64,000 nucleotides of DNA from Chitinophaga sp. CF118 (GCF_900112615.1 NZ_FOMK01000001.1:1488001-1552000), one strand, 5' to 3'; positions 27,945 through 36,778 are shown, counted from the stretch's first letter. The notes: generated from the sequence alone by a model not told the origin. Numbers and translations are program-made.

Positions 27945-29474
27945 CTAATCGTGGCTATATTGAAGATTTAAAGGAATAGGAATAGGATTTTTAGTACTCA
28001 TGATACTTGGTGTAAGATAAGAGAGCTTTAATTTAAAGTCTTCATTTTTATGTAGATATTCTAGCCGTAGGGGATAAAATCCCTTTTCCAAAGGTAATAT
28101 GTACGAATACGTCCGGTTGCTGTAAGAGCCAGCCCATCGAATAAGTAACCGATTGTTAAGGTATAGTTTTGAATTTTTGTCGGCGTCCAAAACAAAAATA
28201 TAATAGCCATCTTCCTTTGCTTCCAATAATCCATCAATAACTAAGGCGTAATTATTTTTCCGTGGAAGTTTATCCGCATCAAAATCGGCGTTTGTTATCC
28301 CTGTTTTCTGCGGTTTCAAGTCCTTAAAGTTCGCAGATGTATCCCATCCTCCCTCATAATAAGCATAATGGAAACCACCTGATATTACATTCTTTTGTTT
28401 TGAAATGGGTTTTAAGGCTTTTTCAGTTGTAAAATCACCGGTTTTAATCTTATCATAGCGTGACCGGTTGGTAAACTGCTTCACAGTGATTTTACTGGCA
28501 TCAGTTAAATTGATCTCGGGCTGTATTTTTGCAGATAAAACTGTAGGTTCAGTTCCATCAAGGGTGTAATGAGCTTTTGTTGTATCACCAAAATACCATA
28601 TTTTAAGGGGCTTGTCTTTCAAAACTATACCATTCATTGGATGAAATTCAATTTGACCATTATGCCATCCATAGGAAAACTTCAACCCGTCGTATATGCT
28701 TTTTAGCCTTATCGAGCTATGCGTTTCATCGGGGTAATTAACAATTTTCCAGGTTAACTCTGCAGGAGCCATTTTCTTAAGGACTGTATCTATTGTAGTG
28801 ATCTTCATAGATTCACTTTCCTGTCCCTCTCTGCCACTTATGAATAGTGTGATATTTAAACCGGCCAATGCAAGTAACTTATCGGGCGCGATTTTTTGTA
28901 TATAGCAATTATCCCACCAAAGACTGGGATCAACTGCGATATACGACTTAAAAGTTTTTGGCTCATTTAACAGCGCATTTATAACAAATAAACCACCTAA
29001 TGAATGCCCCCATAAAGTATTATCCCCATTAGAAGGATATTTTTCATTAATATATGGTATCAACTCATTTTTAATAAAACCAAGGAAGTTACCCGCTCCT
29101 CCCGAGGTTTTCCAATCATCCATATGAGTTGGAGTGAGATCTTTATTACGATCGATACCTAGTACGCTTACAATTATTGTTGGGGGCATGTAGCTCTCTC
29201 CTTCTAAAAAACGTTGAACCTTTGTTATCAAGCCTGTATTCCAGTTACCACCATCAAGCACATACAGCACATCGTATTTATCAGCACTTCCTGGTTTATA
29301 GTTTTGAGGTATGAATACTTGTACAAGCCGCTTTTCTTTTAATATGTTTGAATTTAAGGAGTCAAGGATTCCTATATCGGTTGTTCTCCAAACGGTATCC
29401 TGCGCCCGGACCATGTTAGCCGTACCGCTAATTATTGTTAACAGGATAAAAAGAAAGATAGATCTATTTTTCAT
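27945..29474 (-). CDS. Secreted esterase with chitobiase-like and PA14 domains
   Basis: A 509-aa secreted hydrolase in three parts. A signal peptide (about residues 1-24) precedes an esterase D-like alpha/beta hydrolase to about residue 270, with the nucleophile elbow LWGHSLGG near 155 and catalytic His in DETHSS. Next comes a segment like the chitobiase/hexosaminidase C-terminal domain (HYTLDGTEPT, about 300-365). A PA14-like domain follows at about 380-505, with an ADKNSKLYLNNRLLIRW core. Both extra domains suggest carbohydrate binding at the surface, so it may deacylate a polysaccharide. Its stop lies 20 bases from repeat R1. Confidence 0.8.
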   Translation of the reverse strand: MKNRSIFLFILLTIISGTANMVRAQDTVWRTTDIGILDSLNSNILKEKRLVQVFIPQNYKPGSADKYDVLYVLDGGNWNTGLITKVQRFLEGESYMPPTIIVSVLGIDRNKDLTPTHMDDWKTSGGAGNFLGFIKNELIPYINEKYPSNGDNTLWGHSLGGLFVINALLNEPKTFKSYIAVDPSLWWDNCYIQKIAPDKLLALAGLNITLFISGREGQESESMKITTIDTVLKKMAPAELTWKIVNYPDETHSSIRLKSIYDGLKFSYGWHNGQIEFHPMNGIVLKDKPLKIWYFGDTTKAHYTLDGTEPTVLSAKIQPEINLTDASKITVKQFTNRSRYDKIKTGDFTTEKALKPISKQKNVISGGFHYAYYEGGWDTSANFKDLKPQKTGITNADFDADKLPRKNNYALVIDGLLEAKEDGYYIFVLDADKNSKLYLNNRLLIRWAGSYSNRTYSYILPLEKGFYPLRLEYLHKNEDFKLKLSYLTPSIMSTKNPIPIPLNLQYSHD

Positions 29475-29552
29475 TTAGATTTATTTTATAGTTTGATGAT
29501 GATCAACTCATACTTAATGGGATTGGTAGTTAGTAAAGGATGTTCTTTAAAA

Positions 29553-29882
29553 TCATAATTCCTTCATCGGGTCCCAGAATATTCTTTTGAAGTCTACTAT
29601 TCTGCCAGCACTTACGGTTATACCTTCTGCTTCAAGTTTTTTCTGCCGTTGCCCGTCATCCCCGCTCAGCCACCCCGTACTGTTTACTACCCTTTGAACG
29701 GGTACGGCGGGCTTCAAGCCCATCACATGACCCATTGCCCGACCTACCATTCTTGCCCCTGATTTCAGGCCTACGGCCTTAGCTATCGCGCCGTAACTGC
29801 TAACCCGGCCCTTGGGTATGCTACGCACTACATCAAAAATAGCTTTGTATATAGCTTCAGTATCTATTGTATTTTCTTTCAC
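29553..29882 (-). CDS. Alkyltransferase-like protein (MGMT-related, no active-site Cys)
   Basis: A 109-aa protein with the DNA-binding fold of O6-alkylguanine methyltransferases (IPKGRVSSYGAIAKAVG, residues 22-38). The active-site motif reads PVQRVV, where active enzymes have PCHRV, so the acceptor Cys is absent. Such ATL proteins bind O6-alkylguanine and hand the damage to nucleotide excision repair. The window also encodes UvrA and Ada. It ends 78 bases upstream of the esterase gene on the same strand. Confidence 0.9.
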   Translation of the reverse strand: MKENTIDTEAIYKAIFDVVRSIPKGRVSSYGAIAKAVGLKSGARMVGRAMGHVMGLKPAVPVQRVVNSTGWLSGDDGQRQKKLEAEGITVSAGRIVDFKRIFWDPMKEL

Positions 29883-29971
29883 GTTATATGCATTAGTTCA
29901 GAAAATGATTAGTTGAATACGACATATTTTTTTTTACCGTTCGTTACTATGAGGAAGACTAAATTACAAAA

Positions 29972-30040
29972 AAAAGCCTCCAAATATCCATTTGCGGAAA
30001 CCCGGGTTTTCGGTAACTTAATAGGGCACTGAAGTAAGTT
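29972..30040. repeat. Repeat R2: terminator half fused to leader motif L
   Basis: The first half of the terminator stem seen in R1 and R7 (AAGCCTCCAAAT, to about 29985) is joined directly to a 54-base motif (29987-30040) that closely matches the leader of the hypothetical gene at 35502 (motif L, 35444-35498). The tRNA-like core and the gene are missing. It looks like a deletion remnant. Confidence 0.5.
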
Positions 30041-30159
30041 GCAGAGACATTGGCTATACTGTAAGCCTGGTAAATGATATCTTTCATCTCACATAACCCC
30101 TTGCTATTTCAACTTCGCAACTACAATATGTATATTCGCTTTTTCAATATCAATGACTT

Positions 30160-30723
30160 ATGGATATAGACAATATAATTGACAATATATACCCGCTACC
30201 GGAAAAATCAAAAACGTTACTGAAAGAAAACATCTACGAAATAACTTATCCCAAAGCACATGTTTTATTTAAAGCGAACAGGATAGAATCAACCATGTAT
30301 TTCATAAAGAAAGGTATAGTGCGGGCATATGCCAATCCGGGCGATGAAGAAATAACTTTCTGGTTTGGAAAAGAAGGCGACGCAGTCATTTCCATGAAGA
30401 ACTATGTTGAAAACCAAAAAGGATATGAAACCATAGAATTGCTGGAGTCATGTGATTTGTACAAGCTAAATACAGAGCATCTGCGCAAGCTGTTCAGTGA
30501 AGATATTCATGTCGCCAATTGGGGGCGAAAATTTGCTGAACAGGAATTAATAAAAGTGGAAGAACGGCTTATTTTCAGGCAATGCAGAACAGCTATGGAA
30601 CGCTACAAAGAACTAATGGCAACTGATCCTGAATTACTGCAACGGGTACAACTAGGTCATATCGCTTCTTATCTCGGTATGACGCAGGTTAGTTTGAGCA
30701 GGATCAGGGCTGAACTGAAATAG
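30160..30723 (+). CDS. Crp/Fnr family transcriptional regulator
   Basis: A 187-aa Crp-like regulator: beta-roll sensor in residues 25-110 (FKANRIESTMYFIKKGIVRA), then a long dimer helix and a winged helix ending LGHIASYLGMTQVSLSRIRAEL. Its nearest neighbour is the SMR pump gene 75 bases downstream on the same strand, which it may control. It differs from the Crp/Fnr gene at 27057-27656 in both sensor and length. Confidence 0.88.
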   Translation: MDIDNIIDNIYPLPEKSKTLLKENIYEITYPKAHVLFKANRIESTMYFIKKGIVRAYANPGDEEITFWFGKEGDAVISMKNYVENQKGYETIELLESCDLYKLNTEHLRKLFSEDIHVANWGRKFAEQELIKVEERLIFRQCRTAMERYKELMATDPELLQRVQLGHIASYLGMTQVSLSRIRAELK

Positions 30724-30798
30724 ATGGTTAATTTTTTATCATTTGTAAAATTTTTACTTCTTACAAAGTGTGAACTTGCTGTCATAAAATTAAACATT

Positions 30799-31125
30799 AT
30801 GAACTGGATCATTTTAATCATCGCTGGTTTATTTGAAGTAGCATTTACCTCCAGCCTCGGAAAAGCAAAGGAATCAATAGGCATGGCCATGTATTTATGG
30901 TACGGCGCTTTCCTGTTCTCATTAGTGGCCAGTATGCTTTTACTAATGAAAGCCACACAAACCCTGCCCCTGGGAACAGCCTACGCTGTATGGACAGGTA
31001 TTGGCGCAGTCGGTACTACCTTGATGGGAATCTTTATCTTTAATGAACCTGCTCATTTCTGGAGGCTATTCTTTATAGTAACATTAATAGGTTCTATTGT
31101 TGGACTAAAAGCAGTATCACACTAA
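30799..31125 (+). CDS. Small multidrug resistance (SMR) family transporter
   Basis: A 108-aa four-helix inner-membrane exporter of the SMR family. The ATG at 30799 gives MNWIILIIAGLFEVAF, in which the essential Glu (Glu13) of helix 1 is kept; an upstream start at 30724 would add 25 residues without family similarity. The third helix YAVWTGIGAVGTTLMGIFIF is typical. The first helix resembles the SugE/Gdx group, which exports guanidinium and quaternary amines, but family-level assignment is all the sequence supports. Confidence 0.93.
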   Translation: MNWIILIIAGLFEVAFTSSLGKAKESIGMAMYLWYGAFLFSLVASMLLLMKATQTLPLGTAYAVWTGIGAVGTTLMGIFIFNEPAHFWRLFFIVTLIGSIVGLKAVSH

Positions 31126-31463
31126 GGATTTTTGCTAAACAGACCTTTATTCAAATTAATAAACCCTTTATGGGGCAAAACGATCTGGCACATGCAGGAA
31201 CAACCGGCGCCATCACCTGATAACTTCTTTTGGAGAATCATCCTTTATAATGCAAGTGTAAATAACTCAGGTCATTAAAATACACAAAAGGGCGATCATT
31301 TCCGGGACACTCATTGTGATATAGAATTCAATGTACGACAGCAAAAAACAGATGATTTCTTCGGAAAGTTGAGCATATCCAATGGGTCAAAAATGACTAG
31401 AACGTCTATCGATACGGCACTCAGGAGTTAGGTAGAATCAACCGTTTTTAGCCTGCAAAGATC
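31126..31463. other. 338-bp gap without a gene
   Basis: No convincing gene. On the minus strand, about 29 codons around 31240-31330 (containing CPGNDRPFVYFNDLSYLHLH) read like a gene tail, but with no start and no neighbour to join it to. Possible decayed coding DNA. Confidence 0.3.
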
Positions 31464-32381
31464 TTAAAAAGCCATTCTCCTGAACTCACTCGGTGTAATG
31501 CCTGTATTTTTCTTAAAGAAAAAATTAAAATTGGGCTGATCGGAAAACCCTATGGAATAACTGATCTGTTCCAGCGTCCAGCTTGTTTGCAATAGCAAAG
31601 CCTTACATTCATCCAGTATCCTGCCTTTTATATGTGCACTCACCTGCTGGCCAGTATGTTTTTTCATTACCCGGTTGAGATAGTTGGGATGAAGCCCCAT
31701 TGAGGATGCAAACTCTTTTACAGTTCTCATATTGATAGGCTCATTATGATTTACCTTGGAAATCTCTTCTTCCAAAAGGGCAAAAAACTTATATACATGG
31801 CCATACTCATCACTGGCTGATACCGGAACAAGAAAATTGGACATCCTTGCACTGTCAATCATCATCAGCTGCATATAAGCCTGTATGGCATCATAGCCCA
31901 ATTGGCTGGCATTGTGCTGCTCGGCATACATACTTTCCCAAAGCCGGATGAAGCCCGGCAATACATGATCCTCCACCTGTATCACACTTTTCGATTTATC
32001 GGTAAATAAGCTTATCCTTTCCAAAGTGGCCTTCAACATAGGTTGCTGGTTAATGAACTCCTTTTTGAAAAGGATATAATAACCAGCAGACTCTCCCGCT
32101 GTTTTCTGCCAGGAGATAATATCATTAGGGTGGATGAATATGATGGTTGGTTTATCAATAAAATATTTATTAAGCCCCAGTGAAAAAAAACCATCACCAC
32201 CGGTTATCATCAATATTTTATAAAAATCTCTGCGGTTTGCCGATAAATAATTCCTGCAATCTTCTATTTGCCTGTTAAAAACCCCTACAGGCTTCGGCAT
32301 AAAGTCTTCCCGCAGAATGGGTGTAAGATCAGGGAAGTCCCTGAGCATATCCAGCGTAATGCTATCCTTTCCCTTTTTCAT
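31464..32381 (-). CDS. AraC family transcriptional regulator
   Basis: A 305-aa regulator with a cupin-like N-terminal sensor (about residues 40-170) and a C-terminal AraC domain ending in SDQPNFNFFFKKNTGITPSEF. This architecture is the common Bacteroidota type. Divergent from the HbpS-like gene with 149 bases between starts, so it very probably regulates that gene and the SDR behind it. Confidence 0.9.
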   Translation of the reverse strand: MKKGKDSITLDMLRDFPDLTPILREDFMPKPVGVFNRQIEDCRNYLSANRRDFYKILMITGGDGFFSLGLNKYFIDKPTIIFIHPNDIISWQKTAGESAGYYILFKKEFINQQPMLKATLERISLFTDKSKSVIQVEDHVLPGFIRLWESMYAEQHNASQLGYDAIQAYMQLMMIDSARMSNFLVPVSASDEYGHVYKFFALLEEEISKVNHNEPINMRTVKEFASSMGLHPNYLNRVMKKHTGQQVSAHIKGRILDECKALLLQTSWTLEQISYSIGFSDQPNFNFFFKKNTGITPSEFRRMAF

Positions 32382-32530
32382 AAATCAGTGTTTAGATTCA
32401 CAAAATATAAAAAACAAGGTTTGATTTTCATAAAAACAGGTTTTCCCCTCCTATAAAGTTGCGCCCTCCTCTGATATAGTTTTGCATTATCAAAATGATA
32501 CAACAACAAATAACTTAAAAATAAAATGTT

Positions 32531-32929
32531 ATGGAAATCAATTTAAACGAAGCACAACAAGTGATTCAACTGGCTAAAGCCAAAGCGGTACAGCTTAATG
32601 TAAAGGTAAACATTGCTGTTTTGGACGCTGCAGGACACCTAAAGGTATTTGAGCGGATGGACAATGCGTTTTTAGGTACTATGGAGCTGGCACTGAAAAA
32701 AGCAAAAACTGCGAGTCTGTTCAGGATGAGCAGCGAAGCAGTGGGAGAGTTTCTAAAACCGGAAGCCGGCACTTATGGCATGGTAAACACCAACGGAGGA
32801 CTTATTGGCTTTGCTGGCGGTCTTCCCATCAACAAAGGAAATGACATCATCGGATATATTGGTGTATCGGGCGGAGCTATAACTGAGGATCTGGCAATAG
32901 CAACGGCAGGTGCATCTTTATTCAATTAA
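32531..32929 (+). CDS. HbpS/GlcG family heme-binding-like protein
   Basis: A 132-aa cytoplasmic protein of the GlcG/HbpS family (DUF336). Family landmarks are AVLDAAGHLKVFERMDNAFL at residues 28-47 and the glycine-rich end GYIGVSGGAITEDLAIA. HbpS-type members bind heme or act in redox sensing; GlcG members accompany glycolate oxidase, which is absent here. It is followed 69 bases later by an SDR gene and is likely co-transcribed with it. A TAGTTTTG box at 32474-32481 is a possible -7 element. Confidence 0.88.
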   Translation: MEINLNEAQQVIQLAKAKAVQLNVKVNIAVLDAAGHLKVFERMDNAFLGTMELALKKAKTASLFRMSSEAVGEFLKPEAGTYGMVNTNGGLIGFAGGLPINKGNDIIGYIGVSGGAITEDLAIATAGASLFN

Positions 32930-32998
32930 TTAATATTAATCATCAACCATACAGTTGATTTTCAACCAGCATTTATCAATATCTAAAATCTTACTACA

Positions 32999-33811
32999 AT
33001 GGAAACTAAAAAAATTTTGATTACCGGAGCAGGTTCCGGATTCGGCGAAGGAGCAGCAATCGGTCTTGCCAAACTGGGACACAAAGTAATTGCTGGCGTA
33101 CAGATTTCTCCACAGGTAACCGCACTGCGCAAAAAAGCGGAGGTGCTTGGTTTGCAGGATAACCTGCGTGTAGAACGCCTCGACCTGCTCGATCCTTACG
33201 ATGTAAAGTATGCCCTTACCTGGGACATTGACATCCTCTTTAGCAATGCCGGCATAGGCGAAGCCGGACCAACCTTTGAAATCCCTGTAGACCTGGTTCG
33301 CAGAAATTTTGAAACCAATGTGTTTGCACCACTGTCCCTGGCACAGCAATTCATAGCGAAATTCATCCGTGAGGAACGCAAAGGAAAAATCGTGTTCACT
33401 TCATCTATGGGTGGCCTGTTCACACCTCCCGGTTATGGCATTTATGTATCTACCAAACATGCGTTGGAAGCAATAGCAGAAGCCTTGCAAAATGAAGTTA
33501 CCCAAAAGTATGGCATACAGATACAGACCATTAACCCTGGCGCCTATCTTACCGGATACAATGAAACAATGGCAGACAACCCATTCCGCTGGCTCGATGA
33601 CAGTAAGAATTTCACCAAACGTGCCGAAATGCGGGAAGTTTTTGACAGCCTGCTGGGAACACCCCAGGGCCGCCTGGACCCTACGGAAATGATTGATGCG
33701 ATGATCCAGATAGTTCCTGCCGATACAGGCAAGTTCAGAAACGTGGTACCAAAATTTGTAGAAGACATGCTCAAGGAACATCAGCTAAAAGCGTGGGACA
33801 ATACCATATAG
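32999..33811 (+). CDS. SDR family oxidoreductase
   Basis: Classical SDR of 270 aa. Cofactor motif TGAGSGFGEGAAIGL at residues 8-22, NAGIGEAGP at about 83, catalytic Ser in FTSSMGG and YGIYVSTKHALEA with Tyr and Lys intact. The rest of the layout is typical of 17-beta-HSD-like SDRs in Bacteroidota. Second gene after HbpS; the divergent AraC probably regulates it. Substrate unknown. Confidence 0.92.
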   Translation: METKKILITGAGSGFGEGAAIGLAKLGHKVIAGVQISPQVTALRKKAEVLGLQDNLRVERLDLLDPYDVKYALTWDIDILFSNAGIGEAGPTFEIPVDLVRRNFETNVFAPLSLAQQFIAKFIREERKGKIVFTSSMGGLFTPPGYGIYVSTKHALEAIAEALQNEVTQKYGIQIQTINPGAYLTGYNETMADNPFRWLDDSKNFTKRAEMREVFDSLLGTPQGRLDPTEMIDAMIQIVPADTGKFRNVVPKFVEDMLKEHQLKAWDNTI

Positions 33812-33817
33812 TTTTAT

Positions 33818-33859
33818 CCTCTCACTCCACCGTACGTGCCGTTTAGCATACGGCAGTTC
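33818..33859 (-). mobile_element. Possible group II intron 3'-end fragment (domain V-like)
   Basis: Read on the minus strand, this stretch contains CCGTATGC, a short loop, GGCA and CGTACGG, then a GGTGGAGTGAGAGG tail. It forms a hairpin with the 2-base bulge typical of intron domain V, and the tail resembles the end of bacterial group II introns. There is no reverse-transcriptase gene, so at best it is a remnant. Confidence 0.35.
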
Positions 33860-33880
33860 ATTAAACATAAACAGTTTCAG

Positions 33881-33911
33881 GGGCTACTATGTCTTTTAGA
33901 TATAGTAGCCC
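33881..33911 (+). terminator. Terminator-like hairpin after the SDR gene
   Basis: Arms 33881-33890 and 33902-33911 pair perfectly (GGGCTACTAT / ATAGTAGCCC) with an 11-base loop and a pyrimidine-rich tail on the plus strand. It lies 70 bases after the SDR stop. Confidence 0.6.
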
Positions 33912-34011
33912 TTCTTTCTTTAAAAATGCATTGTGGAACGTTTTCAGTAAGATTGGACTATGAACTGTTTTACGAGTATTCCACCAAATAATCAAGCTGG
34001 GAGTTCAGGTT

Positions 34012-34197
34012 TCAGAATGATACTGCCTGTTGTTTTTCGTGATTCCATATCCGCATGAGCTGCGGGTAGTCATTGAGCGCATCATGTGCAAATTTTATTT
34101 TTCTTTGCTTCAGCAGGTCTTTGTCTATATCAGGCATACCGGAAGGCCATCCATACAATACGGCACTTCCTCCATTAACCAGTGCTACAGATATCAT
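34012..34197 (-). CDS. Small hypothetical ORF or gene fragment
   Basis: A 61-aa reading frame starting MISVALVNGGSAVLYGW, with a polar second half (LKQRKIKFAHDALNDYPQLM). Composition looks coding, but the upstream context lacks a clear ribosome site, the length is short, and the ORF sits in decayed DNA between a possible intron scar and a lipoprotein gene. It may be the C-terminal remnant of a larger gene. No function assigned. Confidence 0.3.
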   Translation of the reverse strand: MISVALVNGGSAVLYGWPSGMPDIDKDLLKQRKIKFAHDALNDYPQLMRIWNHEKQQAVSF

Positions 34198-34270
34198 TAA
34201 TAAAATATTCGGGCCTTAGTCTAATTAATTGATTCATCCACGGCTATATTAAAATATTTAATAATTCTTC

Positions 34271-34278
34271 TAATTTTG
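34271..34278 (+). promoter_or_regulatory. Possible -7 box of the lipoprotein gene
   Basis: TAATTTTG matches the Bacteroidota -7 consensus TAnnTTTG and lies 34 bases upstream of the lipoprotein start. No clear TTTG -33 box. Confidence 0.4.
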
Positions 34279-34311
34279 CCCTGCCTATATCCTGTAAACA
34301 ACATTTAAACT

Positions 34312-35181
34312 ATGAAACAGTTAGTAATCATTCTATTATTATTCTGTGCCTGCTCAACTTCCGAACACAAAGAGAACTTTCTGCTCCATATTAAAAACGA
34401 CTGGAAAGAGGACCAACTAAGAGGAAGACCCAAACAAGTCATCGAGAATGAATATAAAAACGGAAAATGGACGAGTATCCTCACCTGTGAATACAACGAA
34501 ATGGGATTCCTTACCCGGAAAGATAGAATTAGGATCCAGTCAAACGGTGACATTGACACTTTCCTTTGTAAGTATGAGTATGATACGATAAATGGGATCA
34601 AAACCATTAATGAAACCTTTAACGGAAATCTACAAACACCAAATCAATTCTTTTATAATGCCAAAGGACTTTTAGTACGTGATACTTCATTTGAAAGGAG
34701 CAACAGATACCGCTATGATACCCTCGACAGGCTTGTAGAAGAAATCTTCAATTCCATGGGCATAGACGTTAATAAAACCGTCTATGATTATTATGCGGAT
34801 GGGAAGATTAAAAAAGGAGAATATAACCTGGGCGAGGATGGCTTTAAAAAGAAATCAGAATCCATTACCACAGACAGTACTGCGATTTACCTATTCTTTC
34901 ATAAAGGAGATACCATTCAAAAGCGATTCGAACAAAAGGATAAACTCGGTAATACAATCTTTCTCACTAACGACATTGTTTGGGGTTGCCAGACGACGTC
35001 TGCCTATGTGAAATACTATTACGATGCTAATAATGACCTCGTGAAGGAAGAACATGTTTATTTATACGATGAACCGAAAATTGTTCTTCATGATTACCAC
35101 AATGATAAAGCCGGTAACTGGTTGACGAAAGATGATGATGATAAAACGAAACTGATAAGAACAATTACCTATTGGGAGTAA
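34312..35181 (+). CDS. YD-repeat-like lipoprotein
   Basis: A 289-aa probable lipoprotein: MKQLVIILLLFCACSTSEHK offers a hydrophobic segment and a Cys at 14, although the box is not perfect. The body is rich in tyrosine-aspartate motifs spaced like RHS/YD repeats (KYEYDTING, YRYDTLDRL, YDYYADGKIKKG, YYYDANNDL, GNWLTKDD), but it is far too short for an RHS toxin. Likely a surface or periplasmic protein. The protein at 40238-41155 is similar, and both lie in the accessory region. Function unknown. Confidence 0.7.
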   Translation: MKQLVIILLLFCACSTSEHKENFLLHIKNDWKEDQLRGRPKQVIENEYKNGKWTSILTCEYNEMGFLTRKDRIRIQSNGDIDTFLCKYEYDTINGIKTINETFNGNLQTPNQFFYNAKGLLVRDTSFERSNRYRYDTLDRLVEEIFNSMGIDVNKTVYDYYADGKIKKGEYNLGEDGFKKKSESITTDSTAIYLFFHKGDTIQKRFEQKDKLGNTIFLTNDIVWGCQTTSAYVKYYYDANNDLVKEEHVYLYDEPKIVLHDYHNDKAGNWLTKDDDDKTKLIRTITYWE

Positions 35182-35300
35182 CTTTTCTACTATCTATTAG
35201 AAAACAAAGCCTGTTAGAGTCAAAATCATTAAAGACAAGACCGGGCAAAACGGTCTCAAACAGAGAAGCCTTCAGATATGATCTGAAAACTTCAATTATT

Positions 35301-35334
35301 TAGCGGAGAGAAGGGACAACTTTCGAACCAGTTT
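35301..35334 (-). repeat. tRNA 3'-end-like repeat R3 (tRNA-Ser acceptor)
   Basis: GCGGAGAGAAGGGACAACTT begins at 35303, followed by the shared core to 35334 (...TTTCGAACCAGTTT). The part GCGGAGAGA is identical to the 3' acceptor of the intact tRNA-Ser at 42713, in the same orientation. To its left are two small hairpins (35238-35256 and 35271-35287) that may be old terminators. Confidence 0.6.
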
Positions 35335-35443
35335 GTTGTAGATTTATTGAAAATCAGTTCTTTCCTAAATGGATCACAACGACATGACAAATTATAGAAC
35401 TTTATTACAAGGTGGTGTAATAGGACTTCCTACAGCATGTTGA

Positions 35444-35498
35444 TCCATTTGTTGAAAATCCGGAATTTCAGTAACTTAATATGGCAAAGAAGTAAGTT
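35444..35498 (+). repeat. Leader motif L upstream of the hypothetical gene
   Basis: A 55-base stretch containing GTAACTTAATATGGCAAAGA, ending just before the ATG at 35502. A diverged copy lies at 29987-30040. Conservation in a place without a gene suggests that it belongs to the mobile unit rather than to a promoter alone. Confidence 0.5.
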
Positions 35499-35501
35499 TT
35501 T

Positions 35502-36362
35502 ATGCCTCGTCAAAAAAGTGGTTACCCTCATCTATCAGGGAGAATGGGGAATGATATTTACTACTACCGGAAAGACAGAAAAAACCGGAAGCAATACTTT
35601 ATCCGCCAGGCTCCCGAAATGGTGACGCAAACATCCGCCACAAAAACGGCCTCCGCAGATTTTGGTACTGCCAGTAAAAGCAGCAGGCAAATTCGCAGTG
35701 CTCTTAAGGAATACACCCGGCTTTGTTATGATAACAGGCTTCATTCCCGTTTGAATAAAAAGATGGCAGAGATCTTACGTGCCGATGTAAATCACCCTTC
35801 CGGTCAGCGGGTTTTCATGGCAAACAATCTGCAATCCCTGCAGCATTTCCAGTTCAATGGTGCCGCCAACATTCAGCAACTTTCAAAAAGCACCCCTGTA
35901 ATTGAAAAAAATGATAGTGGTGATATCAGTATCTCATTGCCCGGTACTTTCAGCAAAAGCAGTCATGTATTACGTAACACAACGCATATAACCATAAAGG
36001 CAATAGCCCTCTCAGTTAATTTCGCAAAGGGAACTACCCGTCAACTGGAAAGTAATACCGCTGTGATCAAACGTGGGGAGAAATTCACTCCTGTTACGCT
36101 GAATGTTAACCGCAGAGACCCTACACTGATCATACTGGAAATACAATCTTTTTATGAGGTGAATGGTCAGCTGCATGCATCTCAAAACAAGAAAGGGTGT
36201 GCGCTGGATGTAATTGCCGTATTAGCACCGGTGGAACCACCCAAAGAACAGAAAAAGAGGTACCGGAATAAAGCGCCCCACTTCTGGATGCCATATGTTG
36301 CTCCTGCAAGACCTGCTTTGATAATAATACCTGTTCACTGTAATTCCCTGCCGGCGGGATAG
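35502..36362 (+). CDS. Hypothetical protein of a recurrent Bacteroidota type
   Basis: A 286-aa protein with no signal peptide. Its start MPRQKSGYPHLSGRMGNDIY resembles short-named Bacteroidota proteins that begin MARQKG and are found repeatedly at tRNA-associated or mobile loci, but I cannot confirm this by search. The middle is rich in Arg/Ser/Thr/Gln, as in structural or nucleic-acid-associated proteins, and the C-terminal 40 residues are Pro/Lys/Arg-rich. It follows motif L directly. Another copy of L without its gene lies at 30 kb, which suggests that this gene travels with the motif. Function unknown. Confidence 0.6.
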   Translation: MPRQKSGYPHLSGRMGNDIYYYRKDRKNRKQYFIRQAPEMVTQTSATKTASADFGTASKSSRQIRSALKEYTRLCYDNRLHSRLNKKMAEILRADVNHPSGQRVFMANNLQSLQHFQFNGAANIQQLSKSTPVIEKNDSGDISISLPGTFSKSSHVLRNTTHITIKAIALSVNFAKGTTRQLESNTAVIKRGEKFTPVTLNVNRRDPTLIILEIQSFYEVNGQLHASQNKKGCALDVIAVLAPVEPPKEQKKRYRNKAPHFWMPYVAPARPALIIIPVHCNSLPAG

Positions 36363-36699
36363 TATAACCCCATTTTGCTCAATAAAAAAATAGACCCTTA
36401 TGTGATCGAAGTATGCTTCTATTGGTTTTGCTATGTCTGTTACCAACTTTTACCGCTTAAAACAGGTACAGGTACAGTAAATTGACAATGATTTTTATCT
36501 TTATACCCTGAAAAGATCTCATCATAGTTGCTTATTAACAGCAATACCTCTCTTACTCTTCAACTCCGGTACAGGTCCAACCTAATGCCATGGATAAAGC
36601 ATGGATAAAGCTACTATAGCAGTATGTTACAATAGCTTTAACTAAGGAAGCAAAAGCGACACTGACGGGCATGGTGCGTTCTCACGATTTTACGGCATA

Positions 36700-36745
36700 C
36701 ATTCAAAAAATTGGAAACATTGCTCGTAACAACCTGGCCCAACCA
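36700..36745 (+). repeat. Exact 46-bp copy of an internal part of the AlbA-type ATPase gene
   Basis: Identical over 46 bases to 38461-38506, same orientation. The copy stays in frame into the hairpin to its right and then meets a stop codon at 36777-36779. It is not part of any complete gene here. Confidence 0.9.
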
Positions 36746-36776
36746 GCCTGCGCTAGCGCAGGCTTTCTTGTTTTTT
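36745..36776 (+). terminator. Perfect 20-bp hairpin with T-rich tail
   Basis: AGCCTGCGCT / AGCGCAGGCT at 36745-36764, followed by TTCTTGTTTTTT: an intrinsic terminator for the plus strand. Confidence 0.8.
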
Positions 36777-36778
36777 AG

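Larger units (their letters stand above)
35182..35501. other. Gap holding repeat R3 and leader motif L
   Basis: 320 bases without a gene. Besides R3 it holds two small hairpins that may end the lipoprotein transcript, and motif L just before the next gene. Confidence 0.6.
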
